Assembly (NCBI RefSeq): GCF_040718835.1
Contig: NZ_JBFEFG010000274.1
Span: 372,001 to 436,000, forward strand
From: Bremerella sp. JC817
Lineage (GTDB): Bacteria; Planctomycetota; Planctomycetia; Pirellulales; Pirellulaceae
Length of the DNA: 64,000 nt
Direction: 5' to 3'
A program made the translations under genes and the position numbers. Positions 56,016 to 64,000 of this stretch are shown here, piece after piece (position 1 is the stretch's first letter; every line of letters starts with the position of its first letter). Below the pieces are notes generated by a model that saw only the letters and a list, made by a program, of their open reading frames with translations, was not told where the DNA came from and did not search any database.

Positions 56016-56971
56016 TCAAGACCGTCGATCTGACTAAGAAGTACGGCGATTTCTTCGCGATCAAGGGAATCGAGCTCGATCTCGCCCAGGGAGACGTGTT
56101 TGGCTTCATCGGTCCTAACGGTGCCGGTAAGACAACCACCATGCGAATTATCGCCACGCTGCTCAATCCGACCTGGGGTGAAGCCTACGTTTGTGGCAAT
56201 TCGATCTATACCAAGCCGAAAGAAATTCGCCGGCTAGTCGGTTACATGCCTGACTTCTTCGGTGTGTACGACGACATGAAGGTGATCGAGTACCTCGAGT
56301 TCTTCGCCGCCGCCTATCGTATTAACGGGGCCGAACGGACGAAGGTCTGCAACGAGATGCTCGAACTGGTCGATCTCGAATTCAAACGCAACGCTTTCGC
56401 CAACACGCTCTCGCGCGGGCAAACGCAACGTCTGGGCCTGGCCCGTGTGATGCTTCACAACCCACAAGTTCTACTGCTGGACGAACCTGCGAGTGGTCTC
56501 GATCCGCGAGCTCGTATTCAGATGCGAAACCTGCTGAAGCGGCTTCGCGACATGGGCAAGACGATCATCGTTTCCAGCCACATTCTGCCGGAACTGGCTG
56601 ACGTGTGTAACAAGATCGGTATCATCGATCGTGGCGTGCTGGAAGTGAATGCTTCGGTCGCCGAGGTGATGACGCGGGTGAAGCAGAAGACGACCTTGCT
56701 GGTTTCGGTCCGTGGCGATAACGACGCCGCCGGCAAAGTGCTAGAACAAGCCGAGATCGTCGAGTCGATCGAATCACGCGTCGACCATCTGTTGGTCACA
56801 CTCAAGAAGGACGAGGAAGACTACAGCGATCTTCCGACGATGCTGGTCCAGCAGGGATACAAGATCACGATGTTCCGTGAAGAAGAAATCAACCTCGAGT
56901 CGGCCTTCATGGCACTGACCAAGGGGATGGGACAGCAGATCGCGACCGAACCGAAAAAAGACGTAGGCTAA
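56012..56971 (+). CDS. ABC transporter ATP-binding protein (ABC-2/GldA-like)
   Basis: A 319-residue ATPase. It has Walker A GPNGAGKTTTMRI, Q-loop VGYMPDFFGVYDDM, a variant signature LSRGQTQRLGLAR (LSRGQ rather than LSGGQ), Walker B VLLLDEPASGLDPRAR and the H-loop SSHIL. This is the layout of ABC-2 type exporters such as GldA or CcmA. A C-terminal region of about 90 residues extends the nucleotide-binding domain. Start ATGA overlaps the previous gene; a terminator follows, so the two genes form a unit. Confidence 0.92.
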   Translation: MIKTVDLTKKYGDFFAIKGIELDLAQGDVFGFIGPNGAGKTTTMRIIATLLNPTWGEAYVCGNSIYTKPKEIRRLVGYMPDFFGVYDDMKVIEYLEFFAAAYRINGAERTKVCNEMLELVDLEFKRNAFANTLSRGQTQRLGLARVMLHNPQVLLLDEPASGLDPRARIQMRNLLKRLRDMGKTIIVSSHILPELADVCNKIGIIDRGVLEVNASVAEVMTRVKQKTTLLVSVRGDNDAAGKVLEQAEIVESIESRVDHLLVTLKKDEEDYSDLPTMLVQQGYKITMFREEEINLESAFMALTKGMGQQIATEPKKDVG

Positions 56972-56999
56972 GCAGGACGCCTCCAACGCAAATGAACAG

Positions 57000-57037
57000 A
57001 GGCACGGCTTTCCCAATGGTGAGGCCGTGCCTTTGTT
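57000..57037 (+). terminator. Intrinsic terminator after ABC ATPase
   Basis: AGGCACGGC (57000-57008) pairs perfectly with GCCGTGCCT (57024-57032), followed by a T-rich tail. Confidence 0.8.
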
Positions 57038-57238
57038 CGTTCTTGCCCGCCGTTTTAAGCCAGGCGGACTGGCGCGATCGGAAGGGATGTACTAGTTAGG
57101 CAGAATTTGCCTGCGAGGCCCTGCGCAGTCCGATTGGTAAAAAACTGCGGAAAACATCGGTTCCGAAGGGGAGAGGATCTATAATGAGGAAACGTTGGAA
57201 CCACCACAGCCTCCTGCATCGAACCCCCTCAAAGCGCG

Positions 57239-58462
57239 ATGAAACGACTGTCGTCCCCACTTGCCGTATTGCTGACTGCTTTCTTCCTTTCGACCAGCCT
57301 CACCTCGATGGCGATGGCGCGCGATCCTTATGAAGCGGCTCGCAATCACCTGGTGGACACGGCGATCGTGGCGAACGGTGTGAAGAATCCACGCGTGATC
57401 GCCGCAATGCGAAACACGATGCGGCACGAGTTCGTTTCCAACAATCAGCGCAACCAGGCCTATTACGACATGGCCTTGCCGATCGGCGAAGACCAGACCA
57501 TTTCGTCGCCGTTCATCGTGGCGTACATGACCGAGTCGCTCAATCCACAGCCTACCGACAAGGTGCTGGAAATTGGCACCGGCAGTGGTTACCAGGCCGC
57601 CGTGCTCGCTCCGCTGGTCCAAGATGTCTACAGTATCGAAATCAAAGAACCGCTCGGCCGAAAAGCGGCCCGAGTGCTGCAAAAGCTGGGCTACGACAAC
57701 GTTCACACCAAGGTCGGCGATGGCTACCTGGGTTGGCCGCAGTATGCACCGTTCGACAAGATCATCGTGACCTGCTCGCCTGAAAACGTCCCCAAGCCAC
57801 TGGTCGACCAATTGAAAGAAGGGGGCCTGATGGTGATTCCGGTTGGTGAACGTTATCAGCAAACGCTCGTGCTGTTCACCAAGAAAGATGGCCAGCTCGA
57901 AGCCCAGCCGCTGCGTCCGACCCTGTTCGTTCCAATGACGGGCGAAGCGGAAGATCGCCGCCAGGTGAAGCCCGATCCGGCGAATCCTCGCCTCGAAAAT
58001 GGCGACTTCGAGAAGCCCTTGGCTGAAGATGGCTCGGTCCCTGGTTGGTATTACCAGCGTCAGTTGGAACTGGTGGAAGACAGTAGTGCCCCTGGCGGAT
58101 CGAAATCGCTGAAACTTTTCAATGAAGATCCAGGTCGCGTTGCACTGGCCCTGCAAGGCATGGGCTTGGACGGTCGCGAAGTGCATCGCCTGCGGATGAA
58201 GGCCTGGGTGAAGACGGAGGGGATGGGCCTTGGCCCCGACCGCACCTTGGCACCGATGATTTTAATCTCGTTTTACGACGAGCAGCGACGTGACCTGGGC
58301 AAAGCGGCCATCGGCCCATTTGTGGGGTCTATCGACTGGCACGAAGTGGAAAAAGTGGTGAATGTGCCGGCCGCGACCCGGGAAGCACTCTTCCGCGTGA
58401 GTACGTTTGGCGCGGTCGGAACGATGTACGTCGATAATCTCAGCGTCGAGGCCGTCCGCTAA
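57239..58462 (+). CDS. Exported protein-L-isoaspartate O-methyltransferase with C-terminal beta-sandwich-like domain
   Basis: A 407-residue protein. Residues 1-27 form a signal peptide (LAVLLTAFFLSTSLTSMAMA). The middle (30-235) is a full PIMT domain that repairs isoaspartyl residues with S-adenosylmethionine: ISSPFIVAYMTE, the SAM motif VLE111IGTGSGYQAAVL, and KIIVTCSPENVP. The last 150 residues (ENGDFEKPLAEDGSVPGWYY ... MYVDNLSVEAV) resemble a carbohydrate-binding-like beta sandwich. Export of a SAM-dependent enzyme is odd, since the cofactor is cytoplasmic, though periplasmic PIMTs are annotated elsewhere. Confidence 0.85.
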   Translation: MKRLSSPLAVLLTAFFLSTSLTSMAMARDPYEAARNHLVDTAIVANGVKNPRVIAAMRNTMRHEFVSNNQRNQAYYDMALPIGEDQTISSPFIVAYMTESLNPQPTDKVLEIGTGSGYQAAVLAPLVQDVYSIEIKEPLGRKAARVLQKLGYDNVHTKVGDGYLGWPQYAPFDKIIVTCSPENVPKPLVDQLKEGGLMVIPVGERYQQTLVLFTKKDGQLEAQPLRPTLFVPMTGEAEDRRQVKPDPANPRLENGDFEKPLAEDGSVPGWYYQRQLELVEDSSAPGGSKSLKLFNEDPGRVALALQGMGLDGREVHRLRMKAWVKTEGMGLGPDRTLAPMILISFYDEQRRDLGKAAIGPFVGSIDWHEVEKVVNVPAATREALFRVSTFGAVGTMYVDNLSVEAVR

Positions 58463-58706
58463 ATCAGGGGGAACGCAACATCCCCGAACTTCTTTCGCCG
58501 GGTGGCTTTACGCAAGTCGAGTCAGGGACTTGACTTGTCTACCCCCGGGACGCTGGGTACGCAATTCTATCTATTCGGCAAATTTTGCCCATTCTCCTTG
58601 AATTGAAACCTACACTTGCTAAGTTCTAGTTGGGTAGCGATGGTGCTAGCCTCGCAACGATTGCAAATCACGTGTTTGGAAAACGGTAGTTGGAGTGAAT
58701 CCGGAT

Positions 58707-59834
58707 ATGAAAAGCAGCATTGGCCGAAAATTCGCATTGGCCGGAGCATTGGCATGTGCCGTGATGGTAGCGGGAACGAGCCAGGCTCAGGCCGGTTGGG
58801 GTTCGTGGGGATCGAGTGGCGGTTCCAGCGGGGGCTCGAGCGGTGGATCCAGCGGTGGCTCCAGCAGCTCGTATTGGAGCGGCAGCAGCGGTTCCAGTGG
58901 TTCGAGCGGCTCCAGCAGTGGTTACTGGTCCGTTGGACCAATTCAGCGTTGGTGGGTTAGCCACCGTGCTGACAAAGTTTACGGCAGCTCGGGCGGTTCG
59001 AGCAGCAGCAGCTGGGGTTCCAGCGGCGGCTCGAGCGGTGGCGGTCTGTTTGGTCACCACAAGGTGAAGCGTTCGTGGGGTTCCAGCGGCGGCTCGAGCA
59101 GCAGCAGTTGGAGTTCGAGCGGCGGTAGCAGCAGCTCCAGCTATAGCTACGGCAGCAGCGGCGGTTCGAGTGGTGGTAGCAGCGGCACTTACTACTCGGC
59201 TCCAGTCGAAGTCGCTCCATCGATGGATGCTCCTTCGATTCCATCCGAAGCTCAGCCATCGGCTCCGATGATTCCAGCTCAGCCAACCGGTTACCGCGGT
59301 AATGACGCTGTCATCAACGTCACCGTTCCAGCTGGTGCCAAGATCTACGTCAACGACAAGGTCACTTCCAGCACCGGTACTGTCCGTCGTTTCGTCTCGC
59401 GTGACCTGGAACCAGGTTTCAAGTTCGAGTACGAAGTCCGCGCTGAAATGCGTGTCGACGGTCGCTTGGTTCGCGAAGTGAAGACCATCGAAATGACCGC
59501 TGGCGACAGCCAGGAAGTCGAATTCAACCTCGATCCATCGGCCATGCCAGAAACGCAGGTCGTCGGTGCTCCGGTTGAAACCAAGGTCACCCTGAACGTT
59601 CCAACCAACGCTTCGGTTACCCTGGCCGGCAACGAAATGCGTACCCTCGGCCCTCAGCGAGTGTTCAGCACCGTTGCTCTGGCTGAAGGCGAAACCTGGA
59701 AGGATTACGACATCGTCGTGACCATCCTGCGTAACGGCAAGCCAGTTACCCAGCGTAAGACGATCGACCTGACCGGCGGCGACGTCCGCGAAATCAGCTT
59801 CGATTTCAACGCCGAATCGGTTGCCTCGCTGTAA
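58707..59834 (+). CDS. Exported Gly/Ser-rich protein with two TIGR03000-type domains
   Basis: A 375-residue protein with a signal peptide (FALAGALACAVMVAGTSQAQA). Residues about 30-165 are a low-complexity Gly/Ser region built from GGSSGGSS-type repeats interrupted by two near-identical stretches containing HHKVKRSWG and WGSSGGSS. Two copies of the planctomycete TIGR03000 domain follow: about 199-275 (INVTVPAGAKIYVNDKV, then TGTVRRFVSRDLEPG) and a diverged copy at about 292-370 (VTLNVPTNASVTLAGNE). The domain's role is unknown; the layout suggests a secreted surface protein. Highly biased codons suggest strong expression. Confidence 0.88.
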   Translation: MKSSIGRKFALAGALACAVMVAGTSQAQAGWGSWGSSGGSSGGSSGGSSGGSSSSYWSGSSGSSGSSGSSSGYWSVGPIQRWWVSHRADKVYGSSGGSSSSSWGSSGGSSGGGLFGHHKVKRSWGSSGGSSSSSWSSSGGSSSSSYSYGSSGGSSGGSSGTYYSAPVEVAPSMDAPSIPSEAQPSAPMIPAQPTGYRGNDAVINVTVPAGAKIYVNDKVTSSTGTVRRFVSRDLEPGFKFEYEVRAEMRVDGRLVREVKTIEMTAGDSQEVEFNLDPSAMPETQVVGAPVETKVTLNVPTNASVTLAGNEMRTLGPQRVFSTVALAEGETWKDYDIVVTILRNGKPVTQRKTIDLTGGDVREISFDFNAESVASL

Positions 59835-59872
59835 GGTTTCCGGTCTCCGGATAAATTGACTAAACCGAAAAG

Positions 59873-59908
59873 CCCTCGCATTGGATAAACTCCAGGCGAG
59901 GGTTTTTT
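59873..59908 (+). terminator. Intrinsic terminator after TIGR03000 gene
   Basis: CCCTCGC (59873-59879) pairs with GCGAGGG (59896-59902) and runs into six Ts (59903-59908). Confidence 0.9.
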
Positions 59909-59975
59909 CTTTGCATTTCCGCTGATCCGCACAGCTTCTTTTTCCACGAACCTGTCGGGCGATTTGGCCGATACG

Positions 59976-60653
59976 ATGAGTATCATGAACGATCGCCCTA
60001 CAACACCAGATCCTTCCACCCAAGCCGCGCCTCCGAAAATCACCTGGAGCGTTGGCTTTCGCCAGTTTGTCAGCCTGCTGTTGCTGCTGCACCTGGTGGC
60101 CCTGTTCGTGGGGCCATGTTCTTCGCCCCCCCCAAGCAGTGTCTGGGCTCAACAAGCCGAAGGCTTCATGGCTCCGTACCTGCACGCGACCTTCTTGCGT
60201 GGACATGGCTATCGCTTCTTTGCCCCCAACCCAGGACCAAGTCACCTGGTTCGTTACGAACTGCTGGACGAGAACGACCAGGAGATCAGCGAGGGAACCT
60301 TCCCAAACCTCGAGGAGCATTGGCCACGTCTGCTGTACCATCGCCACTTCATGATCAGCGAATCGATGTACAACACGTCGAACGTTCCGGACCAGGCCCC
60401 ACCTGAAGACGCGCCGCCGTTCGTCCACGCTGAATTCCAAACCGCGATCGGGCTGCGAAACGCGTACCTCGATTCGATCGCCAAATACATTGCCCGGCAG
60501 CATCCCGAGGCCGCCAAGATTCGGATCGTGATGGTGCAACATGCCATCCCGCTGCCGATCGACGTTGCTAATGGTCGTCCGCTGAACGATCCAGGTCTGT
60601 ACGAAGAAGTGGTGCTAGGTGTCTACACCGTGCAGCCGGAGGATCACGAATGA
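59976..60653 (+). CDS. Membrane-anchored protein paired with HTTM protein
   Basis: A 225-residue protein with one N-terminal membrane helix (FRQFVSLLLLLHLVALFVGP, about residues 28-48) and a soluble domain with GHGYRFFAPNPGPSHLVRY. That phrase is common to small planctomycete proteins encoded directly before HTTM proteins. Start uncertain: ATGs at 59976 and 59985 are both possible. It overlaps the HTTM gene by 4 bases (ATGA), so the two are translated together. Enzymatic function unknown. Confidence 0.75.
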   Translation: MSIMNDRPTTPDPSTQAAPPKITWSVGFRQFVSLLLLLHLVALFVGPCSSPPPSSVWAQQAEGFMAPYLHATFLRGHGYRFFAPNPGPSHLVRYELLDENDQEISEGTFPNLEEHWPRLLYHRHFMISESMYNTSNVPDQAPPEDAPPFVHAEFQTAIGLRNAYLDSIAKYIARQHPEAAKIRIVMVQHAIPLPIDVANGRPLNDPGLYEEVVLGVYTVQPEDHE

Positions 60654-61621
60654 TTACTGCTTACCTCCGCGAACTGTATGCCGGCGTCCGAGATGGCTGG
60701 AATCGCTTCTGGTTCACGCCGACCGATCCGGCCACGTTAGGCCTGGTGCGGATCTTTGGCGGCAGCATGATTCTGTATACCCACCTCGTCTGGTCGATCG
60801 ACTTGAACGGGTTCATGGGCGAGAGCGGTCGTTTCTCGAACGAACTGGTCAGCCGCATGCATCAGGGAAGTTCGTTCGCGTGGAGCTACCTGCCGCTGTT
60901 CGATGGCAACCCCGGCATGCTGTGGCTGGTCCACATCGTGGCGTTGATTGTACTGCTGATGTTCACGCTCGGTTGGTATACCCGCGTCACGTCGGTGCTG
61001 GCCTTCATCATTACGGTCAGTTATGCCCATCGCGCCCCGGGGGCGTTGTTTGGCCTCGATCAGGTAAACGTCATGCTGGCGATGTACCTGATGCTGGGCG
61101 GGGCAGGGGAGGCCTTCAGTCTCGACCGGCTGCTATTGAAGAGACGCTTTCCGAATCGCAAACTTCCCACGACCAGCACGGCCGCGAACGTTTCGATTCG
61201 CTTGATCCAACTGCACATGTGCGTGATCTACTTATTCGCCGGCACCGGAAAGCTGCTGGGGGAAACGTGGTGGGAAGGAACGGCCATCTGGGGAGCGGTC
61301 GCCAACAGCGAGTACCAATCGCTCGACATGACCTGGCTGGCGCATTACCCACTTTTCATCGCCGTTCTGACGCAGGTCTCGTTGGCTTGGGAACTGAGCT
61401 ATTGCGCATTGGTGTGGCCACGATTAACTCGCCCCCTGGTCGTTGCGATGGCAATCCCGTTGCACTTGGGAATCGCTGTCTGCATGGGGATGATTACGTT
61501 TGGTCTCGCCATGCTGATTGGCAACCTGGCGTTTGTCAGCCCGTGGGTGATTCGGGAAGTTGAGGCCGGCATCCGGAAACGTCTGGCCAAGCCAACCGAG
61601 GAACAAGCGGCTGCGGCTTAA
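60650..61621 (+). CDS. HTTM-domain (vitamin K-dependent gamma-carboxylase-like) membrane protein
   Basis: A 323-residue integral membrane protein with about six to seven helices. It starts with the amphipathic segment WNRFWFTPTDPATLGLVRIFGG, which leads into the first helix, and has conserved LHMCVIYLFAGTGKLLGETWWEG, both typical of the HTTM domain related to vitamin K-dependent gamma-carboxylase. Bacterial members lack proven carboxylase activity. A proline-free block of helices ends at about 305. Coupled to the preceding gene. Confidence 0.87.
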   Translation: MITAYLRELYAGVRDGWNRFWFTPTDPATLGLVRIFGGSMILYTHLVWSIDLNGFMGESGRFSNELVSRMHQGSSFAWSYLPLFDGNPGMLWLVHIVALIVLLMFTLGWYTRVTSVLAFIITVSYAHRAPGALFGLDQVNVMLAMYLMLGGAGEAFSLDRLLLKRRFPNRKLPTTSTAANVSIRLIQLHMCVIYLFAGTGKLLGETWWEGTAIWGAVANSEYQSLDMTWLAHYPLFIAVLTQVSLAWELSYCALVWPRLTRPLVVAMAIPLHLGIAVCMGMITFGLAMLIGNLAFVSPWVIREVEAGIRKRLAKPTEEQAAAA

Positions 61622-61893
61622 GATCACCCGATGGATGGTAACGGTCCGGTTTCCAGGTGAAATCACTTGAAATTCTGAAAGAATTCTTCTCGACCAGCCT
61701 CGAAGCTAATACTATCAGGCGTCGGCCTTTACACCGATTTGCCCCGCAGCGGGTAGGGCACCATTGCCAGCCTACCGCCCGAACGAACCCCATTACGCGT
61801 TGATGTGTCCTGGGGCGAGAATCTATAATGCGGGTTTACCGTGGATGCCCGCATCCCCACATGTAGTTTGTCTAACCCCATAGGTACTTTCCC
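61622..61893. other. Intergenic region, 272 bases
   Basis: Precedes asd. I see no protein gene and no lysine-riboswitch or T-box structure. Confidence 0.45.
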
Positions 61894-62907
<1,014 letters not shown>

Positions 62908-62919
62908 TCAGGGCGAGCC

Positions 62920-63717
62920 ATGGAACAGTCGGATCATGCAGCGGCCCACGCGACTGGCCGCTGCATCAAGCTGACGGTCGCTTACGACGGGACCCACTAT
63001 CACGGATGGCAACGTCAACCGACCGGTCCCACGATCCAAGCGGCACTTGAAGCCGCCATCAACAGCATCTCCGGCGAACAAGTTCATATCGTCGGAAGTG
63101 GTCGCACCGATGCCGGCGTGCATGCCTGGGGACAAGTCGCCAGCTTTCATACGCACTCGAATCTGCCGGCCGATGTCTTTCGTAAAGCATTGAATGCGAA
63201 ACTGCCGGAAGACATTGTCGTTCGTCACGCGTGCGATGTTCCGACCAGCTTTCGGCCGATCAACGATGCCGTCTCGAAGCGTTACCGCTATGTGCTGCAG
63301 CCAGGTCGTATCAACGATCCTTTCGCGCTGAAGCATGCCTGGTTCGTCAAGCGAGTGCTGGACGTTGCCTCGATGCAGTCAGCCGCGAAGGCTCTCATTG
63401 GCGAACATGATTTCGCCGCGTTCCAGGCAACCGGTTCGCCGCGCCAGTCGACCATTCGCAACATGCTGGATGCGACCGTCACCATGCACGACGCCGACGA
63501 ACGAATGAAGATCTTCATCGAAGTCGAGGCGACCGGCTTTCTGTACAACATGGTCCGGATCATCGCCGGCACGTTGGTCGAGATCGGGCAGGGGAAACGC
63601 CCCGCCGAAAGTATGGCTGAGATCGTCGCTTCGTGCGATCGATTGAAGGCTGGCATGACCGCGCCGGCGCATGGACTATACTTGCTGAAAGTGCATTACC
63701 CACCGCACATCGGCTGA
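62920..63717 (+). CDS. truA: tRNA pseudouridine synthase A
   Basis: A 265-residue enzyme that isomerises uridines 38-40 of tRNA anticodon stems. It starts KLTVAYDGTHYHGWQRQP and carries the catalytic D64 in GRTDAGVHA, then FLYNMVRIIAGTL and the terminal GLYLLKVHYP. Complete, standard length. It probably shares a promoter with asd. Confidence 0.96.
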   Translation: MEQSDHAAAHATGRCIKLTVAYDGTHYHGWQRQPTGPTIQAALEAAINSISGEQVHIVGSGRTDAGVHAWGQVASFHTHSNLPADVFRKALNAKLPEDIVVRHACDVPTSFRPINDAVSKRYRYVLQPGRINDPFALKHAWFVKRVLDVASMQSAAKALIGEHDFAAFQATGSPRQSTIRNMLDATVTMHDADERMKIFIEVEATGFLYNMVRIIAGTLVEIGQGKRPAESMAEIVASCDRLKAGMTAPAHGLYLLKVHYPPHIG

Positions 63718-63797
63718 GATCGGGCAGGGCAGAGCAGGGGAGCGCGATCCGATCGCTTCCTAAGATTCACGAACTTTTCGCAAGGCCAGAAACCAAC

Positions 63798-64000
63798 ATG
63801 CGTGTTGCTCATGTGATTACCCGAATGATTATCGGCGGCGCGCAAGAGAACACGCTCTATAACTGCCTCGATCTGATTCGCGACTTTGGCGACGACGTCT
63901 TGCTGATCACCGGCCCGAGCGAAGGCCCCGAAGGCAACCTCTTAGAGCAAGCGCATGCGCAAGGCTTGCCGGTGCAGACCTTGCCCAATCTTCGCCGCAA
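63798..64000 (+). CDS. Glycosyltransferase, GT4-like (3' end outside window)
   Basis: The first 67 residues of a protein starting MRVAHVITRMIIGGAQENTL, the usual N-terminus of GT-B fold (GT4) glycosyltransferases, where the G-G-A-Q/E loop lies at the acceptor site. The next visible strand is LLITGPSEGPEGNLLEQA. The sugar acceptor and donor cannot be told. AAGG lies about 12 bases upstream. Confidence 0.8.
   Translation, partial: MRVAHVITRMIIGGAQENTLYNCLDLIRDFGDDVLLITGPSEGPEGNLLEQAHAQGLPVQTLPNLRR

Noticed and set aside
58800..59200. Repeat-rich DNA resembling a CRISPR or minisatellite array
   Set aside because: The repeats keep the reading frame of a Gly/Ser-rich protein and have no constant spacers.

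Overview
The window looks like chromosomal DNA of a planctomycete, most likely a Pirellulaceae-type organism (Blastopirellula/Bremerella-like). The supporting signs are a DUF1559 prepilin-like protein followed by a small lipoprotein, a TIGR03000-type protein with a Gly/Ser-rich N-terminus, an exported sulfatase, a PQQ-propeller protein, an HTTM protein, and many large exported proteins of unknown function. The genus is an inference. No tRNA, rRNA, CRISPR array, phage or insertion sequence was seen. The window cuts a Ro60 gene at its left end and a glycosyltransferase gene at its right end.

Layout. 0-5 kb: a 5'-truncated TROVE/Ro60 protein, a Tat-exported PhoD-like phosphatase, and a convergent sulfatase sharing a perfect hairpin terminator with it. 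5.3-9.7 kb: a DUF58 / transglutaminase-like / MoxR operon whose transglutaminase-like member appears to lack its catalytic Cys. 9.7-21 kb: small unknown genes, an SbtA-SbtB pair (bicarbonate transporter plus PII-like regulator), a DUF308 membrane protein, a NIT-domain chemoreceptor, a DEDDh exonuclease, a PQQ-propeller protein and a ferritin-like protein. 21.6-25.7 kb: the fatty-acid synthesis cluster rpmF-fabD-fabG-acpP-fabF, with a good promoter and a structured leader before rpmF and a second promoter-operator candidate before acpP.

25.7-37.6 kb is accessory: a GNAT enzyme, DUF1559 and lipoprotein genes, two large unknown proteins, three tandem paralogous barrel-like exported proteins, a zinc-ribbon membrane protein and a secretin-like exported protein. 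37.9-39.2 kb encodes a ketosynthase homologue whose Cys-His-His triad has become Glu-His-Asn. 39.4-46.6 kb is the transcription/translation block: an ABC ATPase in the place where rimP is usually found, then nusA-infB-rbfA and an endonuclease III-fold protein with a histone-H1-like tail.

46.7-64 kb holds a TPR protein, a YebC-family protein, a Rieske protein, a TPR protein with an embedded HEFVH metallopeptidase, a MazG-like protein, a membrane protein coupled to an ABC ATPase, an exported PIMT with a C-terminal beta-sandwich-like domain, the TIGR03000 protein, an HTTM pair, asd, truA and the truncated glycosyltransferase.

Across the whole window the octamer GCAGGGGA occurs at least 12 times on the + strand, and I found no copy on the - strand. 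That is the most unusual non-coding signal here. All database-dependent statements rest on recognition of motifs by eye; no search was run.
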